Of a stretch of 64,000 nt of DNA, positions 50,981-59,688 are shown piece after piece. A program made the position numbers and the translations under genes. The stretch is from Nitrospiraceae bacterium. Lineage in GTDB: Bacteria > Nitrospirota > Nitrospiria > Nitrospirales > Nitrospiraceae. The notes beneath the pieces are model-generated. The model ran no database searches. It was given only the letters and a program-made list of their open reading frames with translations, and was not told the DNA's origin. The DNA is taken from assembly GCA_035623075.1 (NCBI GenBank), contig DASPUC010000024.1:186001-250000 (forward strand), written 5' to 3'. Position 1 is the stretch's first letter; each line of letters starts with the position of its first letter.

Positions 50981-51543
50981 TTGAGTAGGAGATCCCGGGC
51001 GCGCTTGTAGGCCGGATCCCTCATGCGATCTAAATCTGACCGCACGAAGCCCAGGCCTGTGACACAGAGTTCAAAATTGTCAGAGAGCGTTTTGAACAAT
51101 GGGAGGCCTTCCGAAGACGATGTATCGGCCATTTGCGCCACAATTCCGTATGACCGTTTTCCGGTTTTGACGTAATCGACCAGAAAATCCTTATGGTAGA
51201 TCAGTCCCGCGGTTTTGAGGCGACGAAGGTACTCGGGGAAAATCCCGGCCATGAACAACGTGAAGTCCCCGATGTGCTGATGTACGTCTCGTTCGCGATC
51301 GAGCGATTGGGCTTCGAGCAGCACCTCAGACTCGAAGAGCAAATCCACGACCGTCTCGACTGACGCGCCGTGGCGATTTCGAATTTTATAGAGCTGGTCA
51401 GTGTGGGTAAAGTCGACGAGAAGATTGGAGACATATTCGGTGACGTTCTGGTCCGGCCAACCGAGGTGTTCGGTGAAACTTCGCTCGGTCAGGGCACCGA
51501 AGAGCGCTCGCAGCGGATGTCGAGGAGGGACCTGCGTTCCCAT
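50977..51543 (-). CDS. Hypothetical protein, conserved helical
   Basis: A 188-residue soluble helical protein with phrases such as EYVSNLLVDFTHTDQLYKIR, HIGDFTLFMAGIFPEYLRRL and LIYHKDFLVDYVKTGKRSYG. I do not recognise the family. The second ATG (51543) is preferred because AGGGGG lies at normal distance from it, while it abuts the first ATG (51549). The stop overlaps the isoaspartyl-peptidase start (ATGA), placing it first in a three-gene operon. Confidence 0.68.
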   Translation of the reverse strand: MGTQVPPRHPLRALFGALTERSFTEHLGWPDQNVTEYVSNLLVDFTHTDQLYKIRNRHGASVETVVDLLFESEVLLEAQSLDRERDVHQHIGDFTLFMAGIFPEYLRRLKTAGLIYHKDFLVDYVKTGKRSYGIVAQMADTSSSEGLPLFKTLSDNFELCVTGLGFVRSDLDRMRDPAYKRARDLLLN

Positions 51544-51594
51544 CTCCATCCCCCTGTTACAGAAGACTCTTTGGCTAGTATAGCAGATGTCCGG

Positions 51595-52056
51595 TCACGA
51601 ACTGCGTTCGGTTGTCCCTCGACTGTCGAGGATGAAGGTCACTGGGCCATCGTTGAGCAGCTCGACACGCATGTGCGCGGCAAACTGTCCGGTCTCGACC
51701 TTGGTTCCCAGTACCCGTAGATCCGTCACCACCCGTTCGTAGAGACGTTTGGCATCATCAGGGGACGCGGCATCATCGAAACTCGGGCGGCGGCCATTGG
51801 TGGTCCTGCCGAGCAAGGTGAACTGCGAGACGACCAGAACAGACCCGCCGACATCCGCCAACGATCGATTCATCTTGCCTTGTTGGTCCGAGAAGATCCG
51901 CATCGTTCGGATCTTCTCGACCAGATAGCGAGAATCTGCCTCAGCATCTCCTTTGGCCACCCCGAGCAAAACCAGCAGACCTGTTTCGATGCGCCCAACG
52001 ATCTGACCGGACACCTCGACCGACGCGTAACTCACACGCTGGATGACCGCCTTCAT
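51595..52056 (-). CDS. dtd: D-aminoacyl-tRNA deacylase
   Basis: A 153-residue Dtd that removes D-amino acids wrongly attached to t[21 protein letters not shown] at the start, the SQFTL motif ([20 protein letters not shown]) and the [11 protein letters not shown] end with the Gly-Pro motif are all diagnostic. Length is typical (about 145-150). It starts at 52056, 11 nt after the MGMT gene ends, on the same strand. Confidence 0.96.
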   Translation of the reverse strand: MKAVIQRVSYASVEVSGQIVGRIETGLLVLLGVAKGDAEADSRYLVEKIRTMRIFSDQQGKMNRSLADVGGSVLVVSQFTLLGRTTNGRRPSFDDAASPDDAKRLYERVVTDLRVLGTKVETGQFAAHMRVELLNDGPVTFILDSRGTTERSS

Positions 52057-52066
52057 GGTCGTTCGT

Positions 52067-52666
52067 TTACGATCTGAGCTGAGACAGGGTTCCTTCAAGG
52101 GTCAGCAATTTTCGCTTCACAGACAATCCTCCCGAAAAGCCACCCAGCCCGCCATCGTGCGCGACAATCCGGTGGCACGGAATCATGATCGGAACAGGAT
52201 TTGCCCCCACGGCATTTCCCACAGCTCGGGCGTACGGCCGACCTCCCACGCGTGCAGCGATCCATTGATAGGAACGAAGCTTGCCGTAGGGGACTCGTTG
52301 CAACGTGCGCCAGACCTGACGCTGAAACGGCGTCCCCTGCGATAGATCGAGCGGGAGATCGAAGCCTTGGCGCGTCCGGCGCAAGTACTCGGTTACCTGA
52401 ATCCGCGCGGCTTGCAACCGTTCCGACGTTCGAGAGTCGATCGGTTTATCATCGGAGGATCGAAGGATCGACTCCACTGCAGCGCGGGATGGTTTGGGCA
52501 AGACAATCGCATCAATCCCTCGCTTCGTTTCTGAAATTCCCATCCAACCCCAAGGGGTCATAAAAATCATCGCCACTCTTGGACAAGAAGGAAGTGAGCG
52601 GCGAGCTGGAGCTGTACTTCTCTTCTTTTTTTTTACCGAGCGCCTCTTATTTCCTTGCTGGGCCAT
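52067..52666 (-). CDS. Methylated-DNA-protein cysteine methyltransferase
   Basis: A 199-residue repair protein. The acceptor motif is [20 protein letters not shown] (PCHRI with the reactive cysteine), preceded by [20 protein letters not shown]. It transfers alkyl groups from O6-alkylguanine to itself. An N-terminal lysine/arginine-rich tail ([11 protein letters not shown]) is unusual. AAGGAG before the ATG at 52666 supports this start, which lies inside the 3' end of murJ (20-nt overlap). It is probably co-transcribed with murJ and dtd. Confidence 0.93.
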   Translation of the reverse strand: MAQQGNKRRSVKKKKRSTAPARRSLPSCPRVAMIFMTPWGWMGISETKRGIDAIVLPKPSRAAVESILRSSDDKPIDSRTSERLQAARIQVTEYLRRTRQGFDLPLDLSQGTPFQRQVWRTLQRVPYGKLRSYQWIAARVGGRPYARAVGNAVGANPVPIMIPCHRIVAHDGGLGGFSGGLSVKRKLLTLEGTLSQLRS

Positions 52667-54287
52667 TGCTCTCGCTCCTTCCCGTTCGACCAATTTTACG
52701 CTGAACCATCCTCCATACCACGTCCAATTCCTCCGACCGCAGTAGGGCATGGACGCCGAGATAGCCTGTCATACTTAATCCAATCGCCACGAACAGCATC
52801 ACGACCTTCGCGATCCATTCACCCGGATGACCCCAGACTTGCGCCCCTGCGACCCACCAGCATGCCAGAGTCAACGGAACGGAGGCGCCTATGGCACGAA
52901 GAGACGCGTAGCCAATGGACAACCAGTCGACGCCCCCCAATCGACGGTCCAGCACTGCCACGAGAATCGCACCGTTCAGCATCGCCGCCAGTGCCGTTGC
53001 GAGCGCAAGGCCGGCCGCGCCCAACGCCCGCATGAAGATCAGGGAGAACACCACGTTGGCTCCCACCGATACCGCTGCCGTGATCGCAGGCGTCTTCGTA
53101 TCTTGTAAAGAATAGAACGCCGAGACGATGATCCGAACACCGGCAAACGCCCACAGACCCACCGCATAACACAAGACGGCCGTGGCAGTCATGACCGTAT
53201 CATTGTGGGTGAACGAACCGTGCTCGAAAAACAGATGAACAATCGGCTGGCGCAACAGGATCAAGCCCAGCATCGCGGGCACAATGATAAACAGAATCAT
53301 GCGGAGGCCGAACCCCAAGGTCGTTCGCAATTCATCCAACGCCTTACGAGCCGCCTGTGAAGACAGCGTCGGCAGAATCGCGGTCGCCAGGGCCACGCCG
53401 AAGATCCCGAGGGGGAATTGAATCAGGCGCATCCCGTAGAACAAATAAGTGGGCCCGCCGGCAAAGAAGGACGAAAGCACCGTGCTCACCGTAATATTGA
53501 TTTGCGTGACGGACAAACCCAACAACGACGGTACCATGAGCCAGCCGATTCGTCGCACCCCCGGATGACCCGGCTCATACCGGAGCCCGAACAGCATCCC
53601 GCGCGACTTGAGCCCAGGCAGTTGCATGGCGAATTGAGCAGCCCCGCCGGCCACAACACCGATGGCAACACCGACGATCGGTTCCGGCAGCACCGGCGAC
53701 AGAAAGTACGCACAGCTGATGATGACAATGTTGAAAAACACCGGAGAAAACGCCGGAGCCGCGAAGGCCCGCAGAGAGTTCAGAATGCCCATCGCCAGTG
53801 CAGCTAGGCTGATGAAAATCAAATAGGGAAACATGATCCGCGTAAGCAGCGTTGTCATCTCCAGCTTCATTGGTTCGTCATGGAAGCCAGGTGCGAACAG
53901 CCAGACGATGCCGGACGCAACGACAATGCCAATGAGGGTGATCCCGGTGACGATCGTGAGCAGGGTCGTGAACACCGCGCTCGCCAATTCCCATGCGTCC
54001 CGCTTTGACTTGAGAGTCTGATATTCGGTGAAAACCGGGATAAAGGCGGAAGACATCGATCCTTCGGCAAACAATTCACGCAACAGGTTCGGGATCCGGT
54101 AGGCCACGAAGAAGGCGTCGGCTGCGGGTGTCGCGCCGAAGAGCTGGGCGAGAACCATGTCCCGAATGAACCCGAGAATACGACTGGAGAATGTTGCGAC
54201 ACCGATCATCCCGGCGGCGTCGACCACCGAATGATTCTCGTCCTGGCTTTGGTCGGGTGACGTGGAGCTTACGGCGGGATCAGCCAT
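52647..54287 (-). CDS. murJ: Lipid II flippase MurJ (MviN family)
   Basis: A 546-residue multi-span membrane protein with the MviN/MurJ start VATFSSRILGFIRDMVLAQL, followed by GATPAADAFFVAYRIPNLLR and FAEGSMSSAFIPVFTEYQ. Fourteen or so helices are expected. MurJ moves lipid II across the inner membrane for peptidoglycan synthesis, matching the MtgA encoded nearby. Length is normal. It heads a minus-strand run with the MGMT and dtd genes; a TATAAT on the plus strand in the divergent gap belongs to the next gene. Confidence 0.96.
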   Translation of the reverse strand: MADPAVSSTSPDQSQDENHSVVDAAGMIGVATFSSRILGFIRDMVLAQLFGATPAADAFFVAYRIPNLLRELFAEGSMSSAFIPVFTEYQTLKSKRDAWELASAVFTTLLTIVTGITLIGIVVASGIVWLFAPGFHDEPMKLEMTTLLTRIMFPYLIFISLAALAMGILNSLRAFAAPAFSPVFFNIVIISCAYFLSPVLPEPIVGVAIGVVAGGAAQFAMQLPGLKSRGMLFGLRYEPGHPGVRRIGWLMVPSLLGLSVTQINITVSTVLSSFFAGGPTYLFYGMRLIQFPLGIFGVALATAILPTLSSQAARKALDELRTTLGFGLRMILFIIVPAMLGLILLRQPIVHLFFEHGSFTHNDTVMTATAVLCYAVGLWAFAGVRIIVSAFYSLQDTKTPAITAAVSVGANVVFSLIFMRALGAAGLALATALAAMLNGAILVAVLDRRLGGVDWLSIGYASLRAIGASVPLTLACWWVAGAQVWGHPGEWIAKVVMLFVAIGLSMTGYLGVHALLRSEELDVVWRMVQRKIGRTGRSESNGPARK

Positions 54288-54321
54288 TGAGCGGATTCTA
54301 TCGGAACCGGTCAGGACAGTC

Positions 54322-54327
54322 TATAAT
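54322..54327 (+). promoter_or_regulatory. Candidate -10 box for the 54375 gene
   Basis: TATAAT, a perfect -10 hexamer, lies about 48 bp before the ATG at 54375. There is no good -35 at 17 bp, so the call is weak. Confidence 0.3.
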
Positions 54328-54374
54328 CGACACGATGGAGTGGTAAGATCTCCCTGATTGGAGGCCACGCCATC

Positions 54375-54680
54375 ATGTCTCTTGAACCATCATCCCGTCT
54401 ATCAGGCGGGTTTCAGATTCGGCATCGCACGCTGGGAGTCTATCAAGGGAGTGCGATCGAATTGGCATTTTGGCACCCCTCGTCTGGAATGCCGGAATAT
54501 GGATTGTGTCGATTCGCCACGAAGGAGAAGGCGGATGCTTACGTCGCGTATCTCACTTCTCCCGCGTGCCCTGAGCCACTCGATTTCAACGACTTGATCA
54601 TCGAGCCCTATGACCTCGCGGAACATGAGCGACTGACCAACGACTATCCGCTCCCTTCCGCGTGGGAGAATCCCATCTGA
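54375..54680 (+). CDS. Conserved hypothetical protein, 101 residues
   Basis: A small soluble protein with a central YGLCRFATKEKADAYVAYLT helix and an acidic second half (LDFNDLIIEPYDLAEHERL). GGAGG about ten bases before the ATG supports translation. I know of no function. It stands alone between murJ and the PilZ gene. Confidence 0.62.
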   Translation: MSLEPSSRLSGGFQIRHRTLGVYQGSAIELAFWHPSSGMPEYGLCRFATKEKADAYVAYLTSPACPEPLDFNDLIIEPYDLAEHERLTNDYPLPSAWENPI

Positions 54681-54756
54681 TGCCTTCACAGTATGCGATG
54701 AGGACAGTGGGCGAGATAATCTGTTGTCTGGCCCCATCTCATTCGTATCCCGAGAA

Positions 54757-55275
54757 TCAGCCGGCAACGCCGACTTTCATCGGAGATTTTTCGTGGTGGT
54801 CTGAGGTTCGGGTTTGGACGAACGCCAGAAGTCGCTTATTTTCCTGCGCGGCGCGGAGAAACTTGAATGCGATTCCTCGGGCGCTCACGGATCGGACCAT
54901 CGCGGCCACTTCGAGCGGAGGTTCGCTCTCGTCGAGCGTTAACTGCAGATAGAAAATGTCGTTCGGATGGACCTGCGTCTCACTCTTGATAATGCATCCG
55001 CCCACGGAGATGTCCAAGACCGTCCCCTCCCCACGAACCTTCCCTCCTGAAAACGACAAATAGAGCCGTACGGGAATTCGGAGATGTTCGCGGCGATCCA
55101 TCGGGTGCTTGGGAAGGTCGAGCCCGATTCGGGAAGCCATAAAGCGAAAGCTACAGTGGGGACAATAGAAAGGGGACACCATGAGGAACGCCGCGAAATG
55201 TTCGCAAGGCGATCGGGGGCGAGTTTGGAGTACGGTCGACTGGTGGCATTGTGGGCAGCTCAGAAGTCGTCCCAT
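54757..55275 (-). CDS. PilZ-domain protein with an N-terminal zinc ribbon
   Basis: A 172-residue protein. The first 50 residues hold two CxxC pairs (CPQCHQ and CPHCSF), a likely zinc ribbon. A PilZ domain follows: RREHLRIPVRLYLSF (the RxxxR c-di-GMP-binding arm) and GTVLDISVGGCIIKSE (DxSxxG). PilZ proteins respond to the second messenger c-di-GMP. The ATG at 55275 has GAGGAAC upstream. The combination of ribbon and PilZ suggests a regulator acting on nucleic acid or protein, which is inferred. Confidence 0.82.
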   Translation of the reverse strand: MGRLLSCPQCHQSTVLQTRPRSPCEHFAAFLMVSPFYCPHCSFRFMASRIGLDLPKHPMDRREHLRIPVRLYLSFSGGKVRGEGTVLDISVGGCIIKSETQVHPNDIFYLQLTLDESEPPLEVAAMVRSVSARGIAFKFLRAAQENKRLLAFVQTRTSDHHEKSPMKVGVAG

Positions 55276-55465
55276 TCGATTAGTTCCTCGGTTCCACAAC
55301 CTGGTCTCGCCTGCAAAACGTCGTGATAGTTGAAATATATCGGGGTTTTCGCGGCCGTCAAGCCGAACACCAACTCGCCCTGATGGAAGTCCATCCTGAT
55401 TTCCTGTCCCATGCCTTGTTCTATGACTTGCCTTCTACTCAGGCGCTCATTACAACGAGAGGGTC

Positions 55466-55837
55466 ATGCGCGCTGCTAGAACTCACTTCATTCAGGTCGT
55501 GGCCTTCGTCGTGGGGATGACATTGGCGAGTTGCGACGGAGACTCCCAGACGGTGCGCATTACGGCGCAGGATTTCCGGTTCACCCCGGTCACGGTTCAC
55601 CTGACGGCCGCATCGCCGATCCGTCTCACGATCGTCAACGAAGGGCGCGAACCCCACGAGTTCGAGAGTTCTCTCCTCGCACACCGTGTTGACGGGTCGA
55701 GTGGGAGTTCGACGAGCTTGCGCGTGGCTCCGAATCAACGGACAGATGTAATGATTCGCACCATTCCCGGCACCTACATTTTCTATTGCAGAATCCGGGG
55801 TCATGCCAATATGAGCGGCACGATTGTCGTTGAATAG
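55466..55837 (+). CDS. Cupredoxin-domain lipoprotein
   Basis: A 123-residue exported protein: signal and lipobox (FVVGMTLASCDG), then a plastocyanin-like domain with NEGREPHEFESS (His ligand) and PGTYIFYCRIRGHANMSGTI (Cys, His, Met ligands). All four type-1 copper ligands are therefore in place. It is likely an electron carrier or copper-binding lipoprotein of the periplasm. The start is at an ATG after GAGAGGGTC. The gap 55300-55465 shows no gene. Confidence 0.85.
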   Translation: MRAARTHFIQVVAFVVGMTLASCDGDSQTVRITAQDFRFTPVTVHLTAASPIRLTIVNEGREPHEFESSLLAHRVDGSSGSSTSLRVAPNQRTDVMIRTIPGTYIFYCRIRGHANMSGTIVVE

Positions 55838-55870
55838 CTGGTGTATTGAAGCCTCTTCACGACGGCTGTC

Positions 55871-56221
55871 TTAGCGAGGAATCCCATCACCCAGATCCAT
55901 TAAAAATTGACCCAGCCGATTCGCCCGTCGCAACCAACAATTTCCCCGACAAGATATCTGAGCCGGAAACGCCGCCAGTCCATTGTTAGTGATGTGGTGA
56001 TCGCCGAGCCAATGTGTCGGCTTGACCGTCTCATGCGTCACGTTGCACCAGCCGGCGGCCGAAACCAAAGTCTTGCCCCCACTGGTCTGCGCGCCATCCA
56101 ACACGACGATCGCGCATCGGCATGATATCTCAGCTGTTTCCCCGGCAAATTTGGTGGCCGTGAGCCCCGCTATTCCTGCTTGAACAACCATCACATCGCG
56201 ATTGTTCTCCTGAATAGACAT
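55871..56221 (-). pseudogene. Decayed N-terminal part of a YhiN/HI0933-type flavoprotein gene
   Basis: The frame reads VQAGIAGLTATKFAGE, then VVLDGAQTSGGKTLVSAAGW and CNVTHETV. Intact members of this FAD-binding family have GGGAAGL...A, LLE...GRKILISGGGRCN. Here the dinucleotide-binding glycines and the SGGG loop are changed (VQAGIAGL, VSAAGWCN), about 300 residues of the normal protein are missing, and the end (GQFLMDLGDGIPR) is unlike the family. It is probably not functional. The remaining 56222-56333 holds only the upstream region of the next gene. Confidence 0.6.
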
Positions 56222-56333
56222 TAGAGATTTTTAACTGCCTGTTAACACCCTATTAATGTGACGATGTTACAGTCCTGCTCGTGCAATGCATCTTCCGCTT
56301 TGTGGGGATGTGCAACACCAGGAGGTCACAACG

Positions 56334-56504
56334 ATGACTTGCCGAAAATGCAAAGGATTTATGGTTGAAGAGTGGCGACCCGACTTTTCACCGGAGTCGA
56401 CGGCGCTTCGCTGCATCAATTGTGGTCTGATCTTGGATCCGCTGATCGAGCAGAATCGTCTCGCGCGACTTCGGATGAACCAGCCGGCCCTCGATGCAGC
56501 ATGA
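56334..56504 (+). CDS. Small zinc-ribbon protein
   Basis: A 56-residue protein with CRKCKGFMVEEW and LRCINCGLILDP, giving a C-x2-C ... C-x2-C zinc ribbon. A strong AGGAGGTCACAACG ribbon-type ribosome-binding site precedes the ATG. The rest is a short basic helix (EQNRLARLRM). It may bind nucleic acid or a partner protein; no function is known to me. Confidence 0.7.
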   Translation: MTCRKCKGFMVEEWRPDFSPESTALRCINCGLILDPLIEQNRLARLRMNQPALDAA

Positions 56505-56594
56505 ACTGTAGTGAGTGCCAAAAAGCCCGTTCGGTCGTAATGGACGACTTGCTATTGCGGCCGGACCTGGGAGATGTGGACGTGGCGTTCACGG

Positions 56595-57368
56595 TTAGAC
56601 CGAAAACTCTGCCCATAAAAACGTATGATCTGAGGGGTCTTTCGCTCGCCGTGGCTCAACGTCCACTTCTATCCTGACACACTTCTCAGCCAGCGGCGCG
56701 GTTGCCAGAATATGGTCGATGCGCCATCCCTTATTCGCTTCCAGTGATCCGGGAGCGCGGTAATCCCAGAACGTGTACTGTCGTCGATCCGGATGGAGCT
56801 TCACAAAAACATCCTGGAATCCCCACGCGACTGTGTGCTCATACGCTTTTCTCGCGTCCTCGTGGTAGCAGACGTGTTTAAGATGTTTCTCGGGACTGTG
56901 CACATCGATCGGTCTGGGCGCGACGTTCATATCGCCCAGCCAGATTGCCCGCTCTGTCGGCGACAGATGCGTTTCGAAATACTGTCGCAGCCGTTTGTAC
57001 CACTCTAGTTTGTAGACATACTTCGGTGAGTCAATCTCAAATCCCTGCGGGACGTATGTATTGATAATCGGAATTCCTTGAATCACTACCCGGATGATCC
57101 GCGCCTCGTCCGGCTCTCCGCCGTCATCCAATCCGTACGCGATCGATTCCGGTTTGCATCGACTGAGGACCGCCACACCGTTGTACGATTTCATCCCTCG
57201 AAACGTGATCTCGTATCCAGAAGGAGCCAAGGCCAGCAACGGAAACTCGTTGTCCTGAACTTTTGTCTCCTGTAGGCAGAGCACATCGGGCTTCTGCTTC
57301 TCCATCCAATCGAGCACAATGGATAATCGTTTCCGGAGCGAATTCACGTTGAAGGTGGCGACTTTCAT
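56595..57368 (-). CDS. xthA: Exodeoxyribonuclease III
   Basis: A 257-residue endonuclease/exonuclease/phosphatase-fold enzyme: MKVATFNVNSLRKRL, VLCLQETKVQDNEFP (metal Glu), NTYVPQGFEI, WLGDMNVAPRPIDVH, WRIDHILAT and DPSDHTFLW (catalytic His). It cuts at abasic sites and trims 3' ends in base-excision repair. The start at 57368 aligns with the family; the open frame upstream is not used. TTGTTG and TAGGAT with a 17-bp spacer lie upstream as a possible promoter. Confidence 0.96.
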   Translation of the reverse strand: MKVATFNVNSLRKRLSIVLDWMEKQKPDVLCLQETKVQDNEFPLLALAPSGYEITFRGMKSYNGVAVLSRCKPESIAYGLDDGGEPDEARIIRVVIQGIPIINTYVPQGFEIDSPKYVYKLEWYKRLRQYFETHLSPTERAIWLGDMNVAPRPIDVHSPEKHLKHVCYHEDARKAYEHTVAWGFQDVFVKLHPDRRQYTFWDYRAPGSLEANKGWRIDHILATAPLAEKCVRIEVDVEPRRAKDPSDHTFLWAEFSV

Positions 57369-57515
57369 AGCGGCGAAACTCGAAGAGGGCGACGGCATCC
57401 TAGCAAAAGCGCTGTCAGGCAACAAGCGAGATGGTCGGCGACTGGCTCATGAGGAGATGGGATCCGCGTCCCTCAGGCTTTCCTCACGGGACCTCGAGAA
57501 TGTGCGTGACGGAGA

Positions 57516-57552
57516 ACGGCCCGCTGAAACAGGTCGTGCTCCAGCGGGCCGT
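57516..57552 (+). terminator. Perfect 11-bp hairpin between xthA and the repeat-protein gene
   Basis: ACGGCCCGCTG (57516-57526) and CAGCGGGCCGT (57542-57552) pair perfectly across a 15-nt loop and are followed on the plus strand by ATTTTAC. It lies downstream of the minus-strand gene at 57595 and could end that transcript; the T-tract faces the plus strand, so polarity is unclear. Confidence 0.45.
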
Positions 57553-57594
57553 ATTTTACTCACGCGAGAGACGTGATGCGCAATGCAGAGGAAG

Positions 57595-58023
57595 TTATTT
57601 GCCCGTTATGGCACCCATGGCGTCTTGGCCGGTAGCCTTCATGTCCTGACCTGTCGCCTTCATTTCCTGTCCCATGGACTGGCCAGCAGCCTTCATCTCT
57701 TGACCCTGAGCCTTCATGGCATCGCCCTGCGCTTTGGCCTTGCCCTTCATTTCCTGTTCCTTGGCCTTCATGGCATCGCCTTGTGCCTTGGCTTTGCCCT
57801 TCATTTCTTGTTCCTTAGCCTTGACCTTATCCTGGTGTTCCTTCGCCTTGGCCTTCATGGCATCCTGCTCAGCTTTCACATCGGCCTTCATCGCATCTTT
57901 CTCGGTCTTCATGTCGGTCTTCATCTTGTCTAGTTCGGCCTTCATGGCATCATCGGCCATAACGAGTGATCCGGCCCCGACCAGGCAAACCATGGTGAAC
58001 GCGACAACGATCACTTTTTGCAT
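57595..58023 (-). CDS. Exported repetitive Lys/Ala/Met-rich protein
   Basis: A 142-residue protein with a signal peptide (IVVAFTMVCLVGAGSLVMA). The mature chain is almost wholly charged helix with short repeats: KAKEQEMKGKAKAQGDAM occurs twice in tandem, followed by degenerate GQEMKATGQDMKATGQD units. There is no cysteine and no enzyme motif. The composition recalls LEA-like or apolipoprotein-like helical proteins that act as chaperones or spacers; this is analogy only. The DNA contains two 54-bp tandem units (57713-57820). Confidence 0.75.
   Translation of the reverse strand: MQKVIVVAFTMVCLVGAGSLVMADDAMKAELDKMKTDMKTEKDAMKADVKAEQDAMKAKAKEHQDKVKAKEQEMKGKAKAQGDAMKAKEQEMKGKAKAQGDAMKAQGQEMKAAGQSMGQEMKATGQDMKATGQDAMGAITGK
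57713..57820 (-). repeat. Two tandem 54-bp coding repeats
   Basis: Units 57713-57766 and 57767-57820 differ at only a few, mostly third-codon positions and encode the same 18 residues twice. A recent internal duplication is indicated; the shorter GQ-rich repeats downstream may be older copies. Confidence 0.7.
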
Positions 58024-58143
58024 GAGACACCTCCTGTCATAGACTTAGGGATAAACAATGGATTGCATCGTCTTGACGAGACGGGCACCAGCCTGGCACG
58101 GCCTCGAAGTCCTGTCAAGCACCGGCTGGCCGAGATCGAAAAA

Positions 58144-58965
58144 TTACCGTGTCGCGGCTAGATACCGGCGCAAAATCGCCTGCTCAACTCGTGATCGGCC
58201 TCGATCAGGCGCAGGGAAACGCAATACAAGATGGATCCGGCCCGGTTCCGGGAATTGGAGGCTGATTCGCGGCTCCGGTGACGGGGCCTCGAGCAGATTG
58301 GTTCGTTCCGAGAGTTTCAACTCGCGGGCGACATCGGCCATGAATGGTGCGCACTCGGCCTTGGCCGCATCCAGAAGCCGCTGCTCTGCATGCTGCCAGT
58401 CTTCTTCTGCCTTCAGAGGGATCACGATCGTGTAGAGGCCATAATTTTGACTCGGATTTTCTTTGACCAGTGGGTTCGACAACAGCAGACTGTTGGGAAA
58501 GATCGTGACACGGCCGGTATAGAAATGCGCGGACTGGCCCGGTCCGATCTCAAGCAATTTTGTGGCAAACACATCATGATCCAGCACCACGCCACGATGA
58601 CCGGCAATTTGTATCCGATCACCCACTGAATAGATTTTCCCACCGACTCGCAGTGCAGCTCCGCTCCAACAGAGGATCAATTCTTTCGTGGCCAAAACCA
58701 GTGCGGCTGCCAAGGCCACCAGCGAGACGGTAAAGGCTTCCAGTTCGTGCGCCCATACGACGACCAATCCAACCAAGAAGACGAAGACTGTGGAATTCCG
58801 CACGGTGACAACCCACCGGCGCTTGGCTTCCATCGAAAGTGCGGCATTTTTCAGAATCCAGCGAACAAGCAGTGTGCGAGCAATCAGGAGCAATGCCAAC
58901 CAGAGAACGGACTTGAGGCCATCCAACACTACCGAGCTGTCGATCTGCGGAAACCAGGATGGCAT
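58144..58965 (-). CDS. MscS-family mechanosensitive channel-like protein
   Basis: A 273-residue protein. Two or three N-terminal helices (SVLWLALLLIARTLLVRWIL; VFVFLVGLVVVWAHEL) lead to a pore-type helix and a beta domain: LRVGGKIYSVGDRIQIAGHR, then VTIFPNSLLLSNPLVKENPS. The VGDRI and PN(S/N)....P elements are MscS signatures. The pore helix is less glycine/alanine-patterned than in E. coli MscS, so it may differ in gating. It lets solutes out upon membrane tension. Confidence 0.85.
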   Translation of the reverse strand: MPSWFPQIDSSVVLDGLKSVLWLALLLIARTLLVRWILKNAALSMEAKRRWVVTVRNSTVFVFLVGLVVVWAHELEAFTVSLVALAAALVLATKELILCWSGAALRVGGKIYSVGDRIQIAGHRGVVLDHDVFATKLLEIGPGQSAHFYTGRVTIFPNSLLLSNPLVKENPSQNYGLYTIVIPLKAEEDWQHAEQRLLDAAKAECAPFMADVARELKLSERTNLLEAPSPEPRISLQFPEPGRIHLVLRFPAPDRGRSRVEQAILRRYLAATR

Positions 58966-58985
58966 AGCTTACTCCTCTGAACGCG

Positions 58986-59417
58986 CTACTGAGCGTTGAG
59001 TGTGTCGCGGGTCCCCGGTACGCATTCTTCGCGCTTCCAATTCTTTAGGATCTTGTCTTCATTGAAGGTCAGCGTGTATCGGTAACAATAGAGTCGTTGC
59101 TTCGGCCCCTCGCTCTGCTTTCCGATTAACGAAGCCGCATCTCGAGCGGCATCGGCCAGTCCCGAAAAATTCACTGGGTCTAACTCTTTGTCGCTGACCG
59201 GAACGCGATAGGTCCAGATCGTGTCTCCCCCCAAGGCCGGTGTCTTGGCCGTGTGCGGAGGACCTAGTTGTTCAGCCACCTGATCCTGCGTGAGCCGGTT
59301 GACGCCTTTTTTAAAATACGTGTCCCGCCAAGGTCCGCCGCACGCAGACATCGCCCCTGCCAGGAGTATTATCAGACCTCCTGTCATGCCTCGAAACATT
59401 GGCCTGTCCGATCTCAT
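58986..59417 (-). CDS. Lipoprotein of unknown function
   Basis: A 143-residue protein with lipobox LAGAMSAC and a beta-rich mature part (RLTQDQVAEQLGPPHTAKTP, DTIWTYRVPVSDKEL, YRYTLTFNEDKILKNW). The layout recalls SmpA/BamE-like small lipoproteins, which bear a (V/T)xxxLGPP element, but the match is loose. The ATG at 59417 overlaps the upstream TGA (ATGA), which decides the start. Confidence 0.7.
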   Translation of the reverse strand: MRSDRPMFRGMTGGLIILLAGAMSACGGPWRDTYFKKGVNRLTQDQVAEQLGPPHTAKTPALGGDTIWTYRVPVSDKELDPVNFSGLADAARDAASLIGKQSEGPKQRLYCYRYTLTFNEDKILKNWKREECVPGTRDTLNAQ

Positions 59418-59656
59418 GGTTTTGGCGGGTGTTGCAATTCCTGCATGCGCCTTATCGAGCAATAGAGCGCATAGCCCTGCGCCAATATCCCGGTCACAAG
59501 CAGCCCTAATGCCGTTTGCAACCAGTGGGCCGTTGGCTGATCGAAGCTATAGATTCCGATCATAAAACCAAGCGCGATCGCGACGATTCCGACGAATCGG
59601 GCAATCATCGCGTTCATGCGCCAATTGACTGGTGATGGTTGGGGGGCCGAAGACAT
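59414..59656 (-). CDS. Small two-helix membrane protein
   Basis: An 80-residue protein with two hydrophobic helices (FVGIVAIALGFMIGIYSF and LQTALGLLVTGILAQGYALY) and polar ends. It is translationally coupled (ATGA) to the lipoprotein gene downstream. The family is not recognised. Confidence 0.62.
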   Translation of the reverse strand: MSSAPQPSPVNWRMNAMIARFVGIVAIALGFMIGIYSFDQPTAHWLQTALGLLVTGILAQGYALYCSIRRMQELQHPPKP

Positions 59657-59688
59657 TGATGTACGCTACACCGGCAGGCCGGTTTGGT

